Source of the DNA: Renibacterium salmoninarum ATCC 33209
GTDB taxonomy: Bacteria > Actinomycetota > Actinomycetes > Actinomycetales > Micrococcaceae
Assembly: GCF_000018885.1 (NCBI RefSeq)
Contig: NC_010168.1
Coordinates: forward strand, 2,604,001 to 2,668,000
Direction: 5' to 3'
DNA length: 64,000 nt
The translations under genes and the position numbers were made by a program. Shown in pieces: positions 22,170 through 31,551 of this stretch (its first letter is position 1; every line of letters begins with the position of its first letter). The notes under the pieces are model-generated. The model was not told the origin of the DNA and searched no databases. It worked only from the letters and a program-made list of their open reading frames with translations.

Positions 22170-22746
22170 GCTCCCCCTCTCCGGCAAGTTGCACTGGGCT
22201 CATCTGGCCCGGTTCCCATGGCATATGTTCTTCGCCTAGTAACGCCGAGTGCGGTAGTTCCTCAATCGCGTCAAGAGTCAAGTTTTTGAACTTAATCACT
22301 TCGGGAACCTCACGAACCACCACCGACTCGCCGACCCCCGAAATCAAGGTTATATTCCCGCACCGCCGCATTCGCTGTGCAACACCTTGGCTCACGTTGA
22401 AGGTAAGCAAGGAGAAAAGCGGAATATCCGTTTGTCCACGCGTGAGCGCTCCTTTTCGGATCACAATGCGCCTGCTGGTCAAGATATAGGAGGTAGCAAA
22501 CCACTTCAGGTAGCGGCGCAACGAAAAAAAGAGCAGCACCACAATCGTCAACGCCACAGCAACGAACTGACTCGCCGCGCGCCATGAGTCCCACTGTGGG
22601 CCCCAATAAGCTCGGCTTAACCAAGCCAACCCAATGCCGAGTGCGGTTGGCAACAAGATTGCGATGATCGCGGGAAGGGCCAGCTTTCGGGCGTGCGGTC
22701 GGGTGATGACGATGACTTGCTCCCCTGGTACCAGCCACTTACGCAT
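22147..22746 (-). CDS. Membrane protein with bacterial PH domain
   Basis: A 199-residue protein with two N-terminal membrane helices (residues about 22-42 and 60-80) and a bPH2-type domain after them (YILTSRRIVIRKGALTRGQT, DIPLFSLLTFNVSQG, then GNITLISGVG). This YdbS-like architecture is common in actinobacteria and is of unknown function. ATG at 22746 overlaps the birA stop by eight bases, with a GGGCAAGG site ahead. The C-terminal tail overlaps the cyclase start. The birA-PH-cyclase order implies one operon. Confidence 0.8.
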   Translation of the reverse strand: MRKWLVPGEQVIVITRPHARKLALPAIIAILLPTALGIGLAWLSRAYWGPQWDSWRAASQFVAVALTIVVLLFFSLRRYLKWFATSYILTSRRIVIRKGALTRGQTDIPLFSLLTFNVSQGVAQRMRRCGNITLISGVGESVVVREVPEVIKFKNLTLDAIEELPHSALLGEEHMPWEPGQMSPVQLAGEGERGRDSNW

Positions 22747-23632
22747 AACCGATGCCTTGCCCATCCGCTCGGCGCAAGTGCACGACGTCGGCCGCGGAGA
22801 TCGTGGTAGTACTGCCGGCCGCGTCGGTCACTAATAGCGCGCCCTGAGCATCAATTCCGCTGGCTCGACCATACGAATAAACTCCGCCGGGCAATTCCGC
22901 CCGGACTTGTTGGCCAAAGGTGATCAGAAGATCGGTGACCTCTTGACGCAAACTGGGAATTCCTTCGCCCGAGCTACGCACCGGTAGTTGTGCCAATTGA
23001 AGCCGTTGATAAAGCTCGTTGAGCCTGCGCAGATAGTCTTCCAACAAGTGGTTGCGATCAATCGAGGTGCCACCGGCAACCAATACTGAGCTGGAAGTTT
23101 CAGTGGGCAATTCCTCAGTTGATTGCGAGACGTTAATTCCGGTACCCAGCACGACTACTGGCGATTTGCCGGGTAAAGCTACCAGCTGAGCCAAGGTTCC
23201 ACAGACCTTTTTGGCTTCGCCATCAGCGCCTCGAACCAAAACATCGTTTGGCCATTTGATACCTGCTTCGACGCCGACGTTGCGCAAGGTCTGACATACC
23301 GCGACTGCGCTCATCATCGATAACCAGCCGAACGTCTCCACAGCGAGGTTTTGCGGTCTAAGCAGCACACTAATTGCCAACGCCGACCCCTGAGGCGCCT
23401 GCCAATTTCTTTCTAAGCGTCCTTTGCCAGCAGTTTGAACTTCCGCCGTGAGCACACTGAAGTCCGGCCATTCTGCTTCATGTCGAGTGACAACAGCTGC
23501 CAACTCAGTGTTTGTTGAGGCGAGCGCCTCCGACCAGTCAAGCCTCGAAACCGGTCCAGCTGGCGCCAATAATCGCGAACGCAAGTCGCCTATATTTAGG
23601 GCGAGACGCGACTCCTCGATTGAATGACTCAT
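22739..23632 (-). CDS. birA: Biotin-[acetyl-CoA-carboxylase] ligase
   Basis: A 297-residue biotin protein ligase without an N-terminal DNA-binding domain (class I). It activates biotin with ATP and transfers it to the lysine of carboxyl-carrier domains, here most likely AccA encoded 6 kb away. Motifs are EALASTNTELA, TAEVQTAGKGRLERNW (the GRGRxGR-like adenylate loop), GIKWPNDVLV with its catalytic Lys, and VVVLGTGINV. A C-terminal SH3-like domain follows (VRAELPGGVYSYGRASGID). It is divergent from accD, an arrangement also found in mycobacteria. Confidence 0.93.
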   Translation of the reverse strand: MSHSIEESRLALNIGDLRSRLLAPAGPVSRLDWSEALASTNTELAAVVTRHEAEWPDFSVLTAEVQTAGKGRLERNWQAPQGSALAISVLLRPQNLAVETFGWLSMMSAVAVCQTLRNVGVEAGIKWPNDVLVRGADGEAKKVCGTLAQLVALPGKSPVVVLGTGINVSQSTEELPTETSSSVLVAGGTSIDRNHLLEDYLRRLNELYQRLQLAQLPVRSSGEGIPSLRQEVTDLLITFGQQVRAELPGGVYSYGRASGIDAQGALLVTDAAGSTTTISAADVVHLRRADGQGIGYA

Positions 23633-23731
23633 GCTTCGATCTTATCCGGGCGAAGCTACTCAGCAGCCGATGCGGAGCTGAGCGAAAGCGCGTTTCTGAC
23701 GGGTAACTTGCCATGATGTTCTCGGGATATT

Positions 23732-23746
23732 TGTAGGTTTCCTACA
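23732..23746. promoter_or_regulatory. Candidate operator and promoter of accD
   Basis: TGTAGG-TTT-CCTACA is a perfect six-base inverted repeat with a three-base spacer in the birA/accD divergent region. A TAGGCT -10 hexamer follows at 23775-23780. A longer version of the same repeat precedes accA at 29549, which suggests a shared regulator. Which regulator is not evident. Confidence 0.55.
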
Positions 23747-23845
23747 TCTTCAAGGAATCCGCGACTAGCTAAACTAGGCTGAGGTTTAGAGGAAATATCC
23801 AAATATCATCAGTAACCTGATGTTGGACGAGGAACCGGAGCAACA

Positions 23846-25417
23846 ATGAGCCATGACCTGACCACCACCGCGGGAAAGATTGCAGATTTCCGCGATCGGA
23901 TTGCTCAGGCGGCCCAGCCTTCGGGACCGGAAGCAATCGAAAAGCAACATGCACGCGGCAAAAACACCGCCCGAGAGCGCATTGCCTTACTTCTAGACGA
24001 AGGTAGTTTCGTCGAATTCGACGCGCTGGCAGTGCATCGCTCAACAGCATTCGGCATGGAAAAGAAGAAGCCGCTTGGTGATGGCTTAGTTTCTGGCTAT
24101 GGGACTGTGGATGGCAGAACGGTAGCCGTTTACAGTCAAGACTTCTCGGTTTACGGCGGATCGCTCAGCCAAGTCAACGGCGAAAAAATCTTCAAAGTAC
24201 AAGAGTTTGCGTTACGAAATGGCTGCCCGGTGGTCGGCATCCTCGACGGCGGCGGCGCACGAATTCAGGAAGGCGTAGCGTCCTTGGCAATGTTCGCGGA
24301 CATTTTCCGCAACAACGTGCACGCATCCGGTGTAGTACCGCAGATTTCAATCATCATGGGACCCTCTGCTGGCGGCGCAGCGTATTCGCCCGCCCTTACT
24401 GACTACGTGGTGATGGTAGATAAGACCTCGCATATGTTCATCACTGGGCCTGATGTCATTAAGACTGTCACTGGTGAAGACGTCGATATGGAAACGCTTG
24501 GCGGCGCGCGTCAACATAACGTCACCACCGGAACCTCCACCTATCTGGCCGCCGATGAAGTTGATGCCATTGAATTTGTCCGCGAGCTCTTGGACTTCCT
24601 GCCATCCAATAACCTCTCGGAAGCGCCGCCGACCGAACACGATCAAGAGCTGGAAATCAGTTCGGACGATCTAGCTTTGGATACGTTAATCCCTGATTCC
24701 GCGAACCAGCCGTACGATATGCGCGCCGTGATTGAAAACATCATCGACGACGGTCATTTTCTGGAAATGCAGGCACTTTACGCGCCAAACGTCATCATCG
24801 GCTACGGCCGGGTTGAAGGCCATACAGTGGGCATCGTTGCGAATCAGCCGATGCAATTTGCCGGCACGCTAGATATCAACGCTTCGGAAAAAGCTGCCCG
24901 CTTTGTGCGGCACTGTGATGCCTTTAACATCCCGATTCTGACCTTGGTCGACGTCCCTGGCTTCTTGCCCGGTAAAGATCAAGAATTCCAAGGCATTATT
25001 CGCCGTGGTGCAAAACTTCTCTATGCCTATGCGGAGGCTACCGTGCCGAAGCTGACGGTCATTACTCGCAAAGCTTACGGTGGTGCTTACATCGTGATGG
25101 GGTCCAAGAAGCTGGGTGCGGATCTCAATTTAGCCTGGCCGTCAGCGCAAATTGGCGTCATGGGTGCGCAGGGTGCTGTCAATATTCTCTACCGTCGTGA
25201 ACTGGCAGCGGCCCAAGACACTGAAGCCTTACGTGCAGACCTCATTCAGCAATACGAAGAAGAACTGTTGAACCCTTACCAAGCCACGCAGCTTGGCTAC
25301 GTTGATGCGGTGGTTAGCCCATCAGAAACCCGCTCGCAAATCATCAGAGGTCTGCGCGCTTTCCGTGACAAGCGCTCCAGTTTGCCGGCCAAAAAACACG
25401 GGAACATCCCGCTATGA
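23846..25417 (+). CDS. accD: Acyl-CoA carboxylase beta subunit (carboxyltransferase)
   Basis: A 523-residue carboxyltransferase of the propionyl/acetyl-CoA type, close to mycobacterial AccD5. It moves CO2 from carboxybiotin to acyl-CoA, giving methylmalonyl- or malonyl-CoA for lipid synthesis. The N-half has [16 protein letters not shown] and [16 protein letters not shown] (CoA/oxyanion). The C-half has [30 protein letters not shown] and [13 protein letters not shown] (biotin/oxyanion). The start at 23846 follows ACCGGAGCAACA, with GGAG as the ribosome site. accE overlaps its stop by four bases. No lesions. Confidence 0.93.
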   Translation: MSHDLTTTAGKIADFRDRIAQAAQPSGPEAIEKQHARGKNTARERIALLLDEGSFVEFDALAVHRSTAFGMEKKKPLGDGLVSGYGTVDGRTVAVYSQDFSVYGGSLSQVNGEKIFKVQEFALRNGCPVVGILDGGGARIQEGVASLAMFADIFRNNVHASGVVPQISIIMGPSAGGAAYSPALTDYVVMVDKTSHMFITGPDVIKTVTGEDVDMETLGGARQHNVTTGTSTYLAADEVDAIEFVRELLDFLPSNNLSEAPPTEHDQELEISSDDLALDTLIPDSANQPYDMRAVIENIIDDGHFLEMQALYAPNVIIGYGRVEGHTVGIVANQPMQFAGTLDINASEKAARFVRHCDAFNIPILTLVDVPGFLPGKDQEFQGIIRRGAKLLYAYAEATVPKLTVITRKAYGGAYIVMGSKKLGADLNLAWPSAQIGVMGAQGAVNILYRRELAAAQDTEALRADLIQQYEEELLNPYQATQLGYVDAVVSPSETRSQIIRGLRAFRDKRSSLPAKKHGNIPL

Positions 25418-25668
25418 CCGAACTCATCGAAGAGGCTTTCGCCTCTGAACTAACTGCCCAGCTGCCGCTCTTTCAGGTAACCAAAGAGAACCCGAACGCA
25501 GAAGACCTCGCGGCCTTGACCGCCGTCGTACTGGCGCTGGCTTCAGCAGAATCCGGTGCGGAAGCAGCTGATTCAGTGGAGCACGGCCGCGCCTGGATTC
25601 GTCGTGAACGATTGCGGCTGGCTCCTACGCCAGGACCGGGCGCTTGGCGACGCAGCGCTTGGCGCTGA
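25414..25668 (+). CDS. accE: Acyl-CoA carboxylase epsilon subunit
   Basis: An 84-residue small subunit that stabilises actinobacterial acyl-CoA carboxylases. The characteristic [20 protein letters not shown] helix (G/E-NPTPEELAAL type) and the C-terminal [11 protein letters not shown] match AccE5-like proteins. ATGA overlap with accD implies coupled synthesis in stoichiometric amounts. It has no enzymatic motif. Confidence 0.85.
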   Translation: MTELIEEAFASELTAQLPLFQVTKENPNAEDLAALTAVVLALASAESGAEAADSVEHGRAWIRRERLRLAPTPGPGAWRRSAWR

Positions 25669-25704
25669 CTATCTCAAAAGCCGGGGGCGGATTAGGCTCT
25701 CTAT

Positions 25705-27378
25705 GTGACTGAGAACACCAAACCAACTCGTACCCCGTCAGCCATCGATGCAGCTGCAGAAAAATATAGCCTGCAGCTCTTCGATCTAAACCCGGAACTA
25801 GCCACCATGCTTGGCGTTTCCGGATACGAAACTGAATACCACGATCACTCTCCCGCTGGGCTTGCCAGTTTGAACGATCTTGCCGTGCAGACCCTTGCGG
25901 CCCTGGACTCCTTAGAAGCCACCGACGACGTCGACCAGGTCACCCTGGGCGCGATGCGCGAACGGATCGGCCTGGAAATTGAGACCTATAACTCGGGCTG
26001 GACGCTAGCCTCGCTCAACAACATCGCTTCACCGGCGCAAGAAATCCGCGCCATCTTCGACTTGATGCCAACCGATACCGACGAACAGTGGGGGCACATT
26101 GCAGGCCGTTTGGCTAACGTGCCGAAGGCCATCGACGGATACATCGAAAGCCTTGCCGCCGCAAAAGAAGCTGGCAAAGTAGCGGCAATTCGCCAAGTCA
26201 AAACCGTGGTTGAGCAGGTCACCCGTTATGCCGAAGATGGCGGTTTCTTCGATAAATTGGTTGCGGGGGCAAGCGATGACGGCGACCTGCGTGGCAAATT
26301 GCACCAGGGTGCGGAAAAGGCGAAGGCGGCGTATCGCGACCTAGTGAATTTCCTCAACGATGAGCTGTTGCCAGTTGCGCCAGAAAAAGACGCAGTGGGG
26401 CGCGAGCGTTATGCCTTGGCCTCGCGCGACTTCCTGGGCGCAACCGTTGATCTCGAAGACACCTACCGTTGGGGTGTCGAGGAACTCGCTCGAATCATTG
26501 CTGAGCAGAAAGCCGTTGCTGAGCTGATCAAGCCCGGCGCCAGCATCGAAGAAGCCAAGCAAGTCCTCAATAATGATCCGGCCCGTCAGTTACACGGCAC
26601 CTATGCCTTGCAATCCTGGATGCAGGGCTTATCAGATACCGCGGTCAAAGAACTTGCTGGCGTGCATTTCGACATTCCAGACATCATGAAGAAGCTCGAA
26701 TGCATGATTGCACCAACTCAAGATGGCGGCGTTTACTACACCCCACCGACTGATGATTTCTCCCGTCCGGGCCGGATGTGGTGGTCAGTTCCTGAAGGCG
26801 AGGACTCCTTTACTACTTGGGGCGAAGTCAGCACGGTCTATCACGAGGGCGTGCCGGGGCACCACTTGCAGTGCGCAACCGCTGCCTACCAGAGCGGCCT
26901 GTTGAACACTTGGCGGCGCAATATGTGTTGGGTCTCCGGCCACGGCGAAGGCTGGGCACTCTACGCTGAGCGGCTGATGGACGAACTGGGATATCTCTCT
27001 GATCCCGGCGACAAAATGGGCATGCTAGATGGGCAGCGCATGCGCGCCGCGCGCGTCGTTTTTGACATCGGCCTGCACCTAGAACTTGAAGTCCCGGAAC
27101 AGTGGGGCTCCGGAGTTTGGACTGCCGAATCTGGCTTGGAATTCTTGCGAAAGAACTTGGACATGTCCGATGGCCAGCTAAATTTCGAGTACTTGCGCTA
27201 CCTAGGCTGGCCGGGCCAGGCGCCGTCCTACAAGGTTGGCCAGCGCATCTGGGAAGAGATTCGGGCTGAGCGCGAAAATCGTGAGGGCGAAGCGTTCGAC
27301 GTTAAATCCTTCCACACCGAGGCGCTAAACCTCGGTGGTTTGCCACTAGACGTGCTCAAGACCGCACTGCTGGGCTAG
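25705..27378 (+). CDS. DUF885-family putative metallopeptidase
   Basis: A 557-residue soluble protein of the DUF885 family. The central STVYHEGVPGHHLQC motif (HExxPGH) and the downstream HGEGWALYAERLMDELG motif are the presumed zinc-binding segments of these gluzincin-like proteins. Their peptidase activity is predicted, and the natural substrate is unknown. GTG at 25705 starts VTENTKPTRTP; the upstream spacing from accE (36 bases) allows co-transcription. A palindromic repeat follows the stop. No lesions. Confidence 0.82.
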   Translation: MTENTKPTRTPSAIDAAAEKYSLQLFDLNPELATMLGVSGYETEYHDHSPAGLASLNDLAVQTLAALDSLEATDDVDQVTLGAMRERIGLEIETYNSGWTLASLNNIASPAQEIRAIFDLMPTDTDEQWGHIAGRLANVPKAIDGYIESLAAAKEAGKVAAIRQVKTVVEQVTRYAEDGGFFDKLVAGASDDGDLRGKLHQGAEKAKAAYRDLVNFLNDELLPVAPEKDAVGRERYALASRDFLGATVDLEDTYRWGVEELARIIAEQKAVAELIKPGASIEEAKQVLNNDPARQLHGTYALQSWMQGLSDTAVKELAGVHFDIPDIMKKLECMIAPTQDGGVYYTPPTDDFSRPGRMWWSVPEGEDSFTTWGEVSTVYHEGVPGHHLQCATAAYQSGLLNTWRRNMCWVSGHGEGWALYAERLMDELGYLSDPGDKMGMLDGQRMRAARVVFDIGLHLELEVPEQWGSGVWTAESGLEFLRKNLDMSDGQLNFEYLRYLGWPGQAPSYKVGQRIWEEIRAERENREGEAFDVKSFHTEALNLGGLPLDVLKTALLG

Positions 27379-27394
27379 CCCCCTTCACCACGAT

Positions 27395-27459
27395 CCGTCG
27401 AGTGTCGACTTGTGGTCGGTTTGCGACGCGCAAACCGACCACAAGTCGACACTCGACGG
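27395..27459. repeat. Long palindromic repeat, copy A
   Basis: Perfect 31-base inverted arms (27395-27425 and 27429-27459) with a three-base loop. The left arm begins CCGTCGAGTGTCGACTTGTG and continues GTCGGTTTGCG. Related copies lie at 28258 and 50608. It sits between the DUF885 stop and the phosphoesterase. Confidence 0.92.
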
Positions 27460-27490
27460 AAACCAAGCGGACAGCCAGTAGCCTGGCCCG

Positions 27491-28245
27491 ATGGCCCAAT
27501 TGCCCTCATCTCCGATCTGCGCGGCAACGTTACGGCGTTCAAAGCAGCGCTAGCGGACATCGCGTCGCGCGATATCGACGCGATCTACAATCTTGGCGAC
27601 GTGGTGGGCAAGGGACCGCGAGGTTCCGAATGTGTTCGGCTGAGCAAAGCTCATTGCGAAGTTACCGTGCGCGGAAACTGGGACGAATTCTTAGCGCAAG
27701 AATCTGAGCCAAATCGCGATGAAGCTGGCTGGTGGTGGCACCATGAGCTTACGGATGCCGACCTTGATTGGTTGCGAACGCTGCCGCTGGTGCACACCAT
27801 TGAGCTGAGCGGTCGCGTCATTCGGCTGGTGCACGCCTCGGCAGAAAGTCCACACGTTCGCATCCAGCTGGCGCATACGCAACAACAGTTCGAGGACATG
27901 TTCGCCAGCACTGAAATGACTGGGGACAGCCCCACGCCGAGCATCGTCTGTTGCGGCGATATTCACGATGCTTATCTGAAAGTCCACGAAGGCCGAACCC
28001 TTGCCAACGTTGGCAGCACCGGAAATCCACTCGATGAGCCCACTGCTTCGTACCTGATCTTAGAAGGCACCCTTAATGGCTCAGTACGAGATGGCTTCTC
28101 GATGCAATTTGTTCGCGTCCCTTATGACCTCGAAGCAGAGATCGCGGTTGCTCAGGAGCTAGGCATGCCCGAGCTTCAGGCCTATGCCATTGAACTCCGC
28201 ACCACGGTACACCGTGGGTTGCACGCCAGATTGGGTCTCGTCTAA
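27491..28245 (+). pseudogene. Calcineurin-like metallophosphoesterase, degraded at the start
   Basis: The protein resembles actinobacterial YfcE-type phosphoesterases: IALISDLRGNVTAFKAAL, AIYNLGDVVGKGPRG (motif GDxxG), TVRGNWDEFL and IVCCGDIHDAYL. Two defects are visible. The likely start ATG at 27491 (MAQ) is out of frame with the rest, consistent with loss of one A from CAAATTG near 27499. The first metal motif reads SDLRGN where the family has SDxHGN, losing a ligand histidine. The continuous frame reaching back to 27412 passes through the palindromic repeat and is not a credible N-terminus. The rest of the gene is intact. Confidence 0.7.
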
Positions 28246-28257
28246 GCGTTCCAAGCT

Positions 28258-28320
28258 CGTCGAGTGTCGACTTGTGGTCGGATTTCGCGCCGCAAACCGA
28301 CCACAAGTCGACACTCGACG
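28258..28320. repeat. Long palindromic repeat, copy B
   Basis: Arms of 24 bases (28258-28281 and 28297-28320) match copy A outside the loop. Near the centre the left side reads ATTTCGCG instead of TTTGCG, so pairing there is lost. It follows the phosphoesterase stop directly. Confidence 0.9.
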
Positions 28321-28358
28321 GGTTGTGGTGATTCGACGGGCTTGCTTGGTTCGACGGG
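28315..28358. repeat. Three TCGACGGG repeats at 18-bp period
   Basis: TCGACGGG starts at 28315, 28333 and 28351, exactly 18 bases apart. The first copy is the edge of palindrome B. The array lies upstream of the ybjQ-like promoter. Confidence 0.7.
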
Positions 28359-28402
28359 TGAATTCACTGAACAACACAGCGATTTCAAGGCCAATATTGC
28401 TG

Positions 28403-28430
28403 TTGAATCTGGGGACTGCTGAGATAGGCT
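28403..28430 (+). promoter_or_regulatory. Promoter of ybjQ-like gene
   Basis: TTGAAT at 28403-28408 and TAGGCT at 28425-28430 are separated by 16 bases, a good sigma-70-like pair. The start codon is 33 bases downstream, with an AAAGGGG ribosome site. Confidence 0.6.
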
Positions 28431-28463
28431 AACTCCGAGGTTTTCCGAAATAAAGGGGCAAAA

Positions 28464-28895
28464 ATGATCATCGTCACCAGTAACGACGTTCCGGGTTACA
28501 AGATCGACGCGATTTTCGGTGAGGTAATGGGATTGACCGTTCGCGCCCGGAATATTGGCGCGAATATCACGGCGGGCTTTCGCTCGCTTGGTGGCGGCGA
28601 GTTGCCGGAAATGACCAAAGCACTTTACGAAAGCCGCCACGAGGTGATGAACCGGATGGTCAACGAAGCGCAGCAAAAGGGCGCCAACGCAATCATCGCG
28701 ATGCGCTTTGACACTTCTGAAATGGGCCAGACCTGGACCGAAGTGTGCGCCTACGGTACTGCCGCATTCGTCATTCCGCTCGCTGAAGGTGAGCCCGGCG
28801 CCACGGGTCAATCTGCCTATCTAGTAGCCAATCCACAGGTTCCCCAGCAACCACAGACCCAGCAAATGCCGCAAAACGTCCAGCAAGCCTGGTGA
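28464..28895 (+). CDS. YbjQ/UPF0145-family protein
   Basis: A 143-residue protein whose first 105 residues form the pentameric YbjQ (DUF74) fold: TSNDVPGYKIDAIFGEVMGL, RNIGANITAGFRSLGGGEL and GANAIIAMRFDTSEM. The family was labelled heavy-metal-binding by early structure annotation, and its real role is unclear. The C-terminal tail is rich in Gln and Pro and probably disordered. Its stop overlaps the maf start by four bases, so the two are co-translated. Confidence 0.85.
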   Translation: MIIVTSNDVPGYKIDAIFGEVMGLTVRARNIGANITAGFRSLGGGELPEMTKALYESRHEVMNRMVNEAQQKGANAIIAMRFDTSEMGQTWTEVCAYGTAAFVIPLAEGEPGATGQSAYLVANPQVPQQPQTQQMPQNVQQAW

Positions 28896-29524
28896 CCGCC
28901 CGACTGGTTCTGGCCTCGGCGTCACCGGCTCGAACTACGCTGCTGAAGCAAGCCGGGATCCAGCACACCGTGTTGGTCTCGTCGGTCGATGAAGATGCGG
29001 CAACAGCGGCAGCCGGTCAGCCGACGCCGGCAGAAACGGCGCTGCTGTTAGCCCGGGCAAAAGCTGAAGCCGTTGCCGAGTTGCCCGAAACGGCAGCTGC
29101 CTTAGTCCTGGGCTGCGACTCGGTCTTCGAGTTCGACGGCGAAGCGTACGGAAAGCCGCACCTCGCCGACGTCGCAAAGCAACGGATCTCAGCCATGAGC
29201 GGACGCTCCGGCGTCCTACACACCGGCCATTGGCTCGTCGACAATCGATCCAAGAGAGAAGCACCGGGAGAGGGAACTGGACAGGGCGCGCTGGCGTCAG
29301 CAACCGTGCACTTCGCGACCATGACTTCCGCTGAAATTGACGCCTATGTTGCCACCGGCGAACCCTTGGAAGTTGCGGGTTCATTTACCATCGACAGCTT
29401 GGGCGGGGCTTTTATCACCAGGGTGGATGGTGACCCGCACGCCGTGGTTGGTTTATCAGTTTCGACCTTGCGCGAGTTGTTGATCAACAGTGGCGTGAGC
29501 ATCACCGAGCTGTGGGCCGTCTAG
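28892..29524 (+). CDS. maf: Maf-family nucleoside triphosphate pyrophosphatase
   Basis: A 210-residue Maf protein that hydrolyses non-canonical or modified nucleoside triphosphates (house-cleaning). The start LVLASASPARTTLLKQAG is the family signature, LGCDSVFEFDGEAYGKP gives the catalytic Asp and Lys, and GSFTIDSLGGAFI is the C-terminal motif. GTG at 28892 overlaps the previous stop (GTGA). The position between the accD-accE block and accA matches the mycobacterial arrangement (Rv3282). Confidence 0.9.
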   Translation: MTARLVLASASPARTTLLKQAGIQHTVLVSSVDEDAATAAAGQPTPAETALLLARAKAEAVAELPETAAALVLGCDSVFEFDGEAYGKPHLADVAKQRISAMSGRSGVLHTGHWLVDNRSKREAPGEGTGQGALASATVHFATMTSAEIDAYVATGEPLEVAGSFTIDSLGGAFITRVDGDPHAVVGLSVSTLRELLINSGVSITELWAV

Positions 29525-29548
29525 TAACATTTCAGCAAAACACCAACC

Positions 29549-29569
29549 TTTTGTAGAAAGTCTACAAAA
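29549..29569. promoter_or_regulatory. Candidate operator upstream of accA
   Basis: TTTTGTAGA-AAG-TCTACAAAA is a perfect nine-base inverted repeat with a three-base spacer, about 60 bases before a TAGGCT -10 hexamer at 29629-29634. It shares the TGTAGR-N3-YCTACA core with the accD site at 23732. Confidence 0.6.
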
Positions 29570-29658
29570 TCGGCTGGCAATACACGCAGAAATGCCATGT
29601 CTCTTGGGCGAAATCCTCCCAAAACCGCTAGGCTCCACAGTGAGAAGAAGGAGTCTTT

Positions 29659-31422
29659 GTGCCCACCATCACCAAGGTACTGATCGCTAATCGCGGCGAA
29701 ATCGCCGTCCGCGTCATTCGCGCTGCTCGCGACGAAGGCATTGCCTCCGTGGCTGTTTACGCTGAGCCAGATAGGGACGCCCTGCACGTGCGTTTGGCTG
29801 ACGAAGCCTGGGCATTAGGCGGCCAGAATGCGGCCGAGTCGTACTTAGCCATGGACAAGCTATTAGAGGTCGCTGCGCAAAGCGGGGCCGACGCGGTTCA
29901 CCCCGGCTACGGCTTCCTTTCCGAAAACGCCGAGTTTGCCCAGCGGGTTATGGACGCCGGATTGACCTGGATCGGCCCCTCACCGGACGCTATTTCGCAG
30001 CTGGGCGATAAAGTGCAGGCTCGGCACATCGCTGAACGCGTTGGCGCTCCCCTGGTTCCAGGCACCAAAGATCCCGTGCAAAACACCCAAGAAGTTTTGG
30101 ACTTCGCGGACGAATTTGGCCTTCCGCTAGCTATCAAGGCTGCTTATGGTGGCGGCGGACGCGGCATCAAAGTGGTGCGAGACCGCTCAGATATCGCCGA
30201 GGCTTACGAGTCCGCAGTGCGTGAAGCAGTCGCCGCCTTTGGCCGGGGCGAATGCTTCGTCGAGCGCTTCCTCGATTCACCCCGACACGTAGAGACTCAG
30301 TGCCTCGCCGATGCGCACGGCAATGTTGTGGTGGTTTCTACCCGCGATTGCTCGCTGCAACGACGCAACCAAAAGCTCGTCGAAGAAGCGCCCGCGCCGT
30401 TCTTGAGCGCCGAGCAAAACACCAGACTTTATGAAGCGTCAAAAGCCATTTTGCAAGAGGCTCGCTACCAAGGCGCAGGAACGTGCGAGTTCTTGGTTGG
30501 CCAAGACGGAGTCATCTCCTTCCTCGAAGTAAATACCCGGTTACAGGTCGAGCACCCCGTCTCCGAAGAGGTCTCCGGGCTGGACTTAGTTCGGGAGCAG
30601 TTCCGGTTGGCTCGCGGCGAAGAACTGGGTTACTCAGATCCTGAGGTGCACGGTCACTCCTTCGAATTCCGCATAAACGGCGAAGATCCTGGCCGGAACT
30701 TCATGCCGGCCCCTGGAACAGTGGAGAGACTCAAGTTGCCAAGTGGTCCTGGCGTCCGAGTCGATTCTGGTATTGAATCTGGCGAAGTCATTGGTGGAAA
30801 TTTCGATTCCATGCTGGCCAAGCTGATCGTGACCGGCGCGACTCGTCAGCAAGCGCTAGAACGTTCCCGCCGGGCTCTGGACGAAATGGACGTCACCGGG
30901 ATGCCTACCGTGTTGCCGTTCCACCGCGCCGTCGTGAGCGATCCGGCGTTTACCTCGAACCCTTTCACCGTGCACACTCGGTGGATTGAAACTGAGTTCG
31001 TCAATGACCTGCCAGCCTTTGTGCCCGGCGCACCTGCCGACGCAGACGACGACGGCGAGCGCCAGCGCGTCACCGTTGAGGTTGGTGGCAAACGACTCGA
31101 AGTTGTTTTGCCGGCGTCGTTGGCCGTTTCCGGGCGCGCCGCCACACCAAAGGCTAAAGCCAAAAAGGGTGGCCGGTCCCGTGGCGCTGCGTCCGCCGCT
31201 GCCGATGGTGATGCGCTCACCTCGCCCATGCAGGGCACGATCGTCAAAGTGGCAGTCGCTGAAGGCGATCAGGTCGCCGAGGGCGATCTGATCGTGGTTC
31301 TTGAAGCGATGAAGATGGAGCAGCCTTTGACGGCGCACCGGGCCGGGAGCATTCGCGGGCTAACTGCCACCGCGGGTGACACTGTTTCAGCTGGCGCGGT
31401 CATCGCAACCATCGAGGACTAG
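29659..31422 (+). CDS. accA: Acyl-CoA carboxylase alpha subunit (biotin carboxylase-carrier fusion)
   Basis: A 587-residue two-domain subunit. Residues 1-450 are biotin carboxylase: [18 protein letters not shown], the ATP-grasp glycine loop [25 protein letters not shown] and an RLQVEH catalytic region. A low-complexity linker ([15 protein letters not shown]) leads to the biotinyl domain ending [11 protein letters not shown], whose Lys is the target of BirA. It carboxylates biotin using ATP and bicarbonate and works with AccD/AccE. GTG at 29659 has an AAGGAG site six bases ahead. A long hairpin terminator follows. No lesions. Confidence 0.94.
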   Translation: MPTITKVLIANRGEIAVRVIRAARDEGIASVAVYAEPDRDALHVRLADEAWALGGQNAAESYLAMDKLLEVAAQSGADAVHPGYGFLSENAEFAQRVMDAGLTWIGPSPDAISQLGDKVQARHIAERVGAPLVPGTKDPVQNTQEVLDFADEFGLPLAIKAAYGGGGRGIKVVRDRSDIAEAYESAVREAVAAFGRGECFVERFLDSPRHVETQCLADAHGNVVVVSTRDCSLQRRNQKLVEEAPAPFLSAEQNTRLYEASKAILQEARYQGAGTCEFLVGQDGVISFLEVNTRLQVEHPVSEEVSGLDLVREQFRLARGEELGYSDPEVHGHSFEFRINGEDPGRNFMPAPGTVERLKLPSGPGVRVDSGIESGEVIGGNFDSMLAKLIVTGATRQQALERSRRALDEMDVTGMPTVLPFHRAVVSDPAFTSNPFTVHTRWIETEFVNDLPAFVPGAPADADDDGERQRVTVEVGGKRLEVVLPASLAVSGRAATPKAKAKKGGRSRGAASAAADGDALTSPMQGTIVKVAVAEGDQVAEGDLIVVLEAMKMEQPLTAHRAGSIRGLTATAGDTVSAGAVIATIED

Positions 31423-31443
31423 TTACTCTTCAGCACCATCGAA

Positions 31444-31517
31444 GATAGCCAGGCGGCTTTCGGATAGCAACAAGACACTATGTCTTGCTATCCGAAAGCC
31501 GCCTGGCTATCTTTTTT
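31444..31517 (+). terminator. Strong hairpin terminator after accA
   Basis: Perfect 27-base arms at 31444-31470 and 31485-31511 (left arm begins GATAGCCAGGCGGCTTTCGG) with a 14-base loop, followed by TTTTTT. The stem is far longer than most rho-independent terminators. Confidence 0.9.
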
Positions 31518-31551
31518 GGAATTGCGCAGAAGGTTTGCGCGGCGGACGAGG

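Noticed and set aside
27412..27490. GTG-initiated start of the phosphoesterase inside palindrome A
   Set aside because: The encoded residues derive from the repeat arm and match nothing in the family; a displaced ATG at 27491 explains the N-terminus better.
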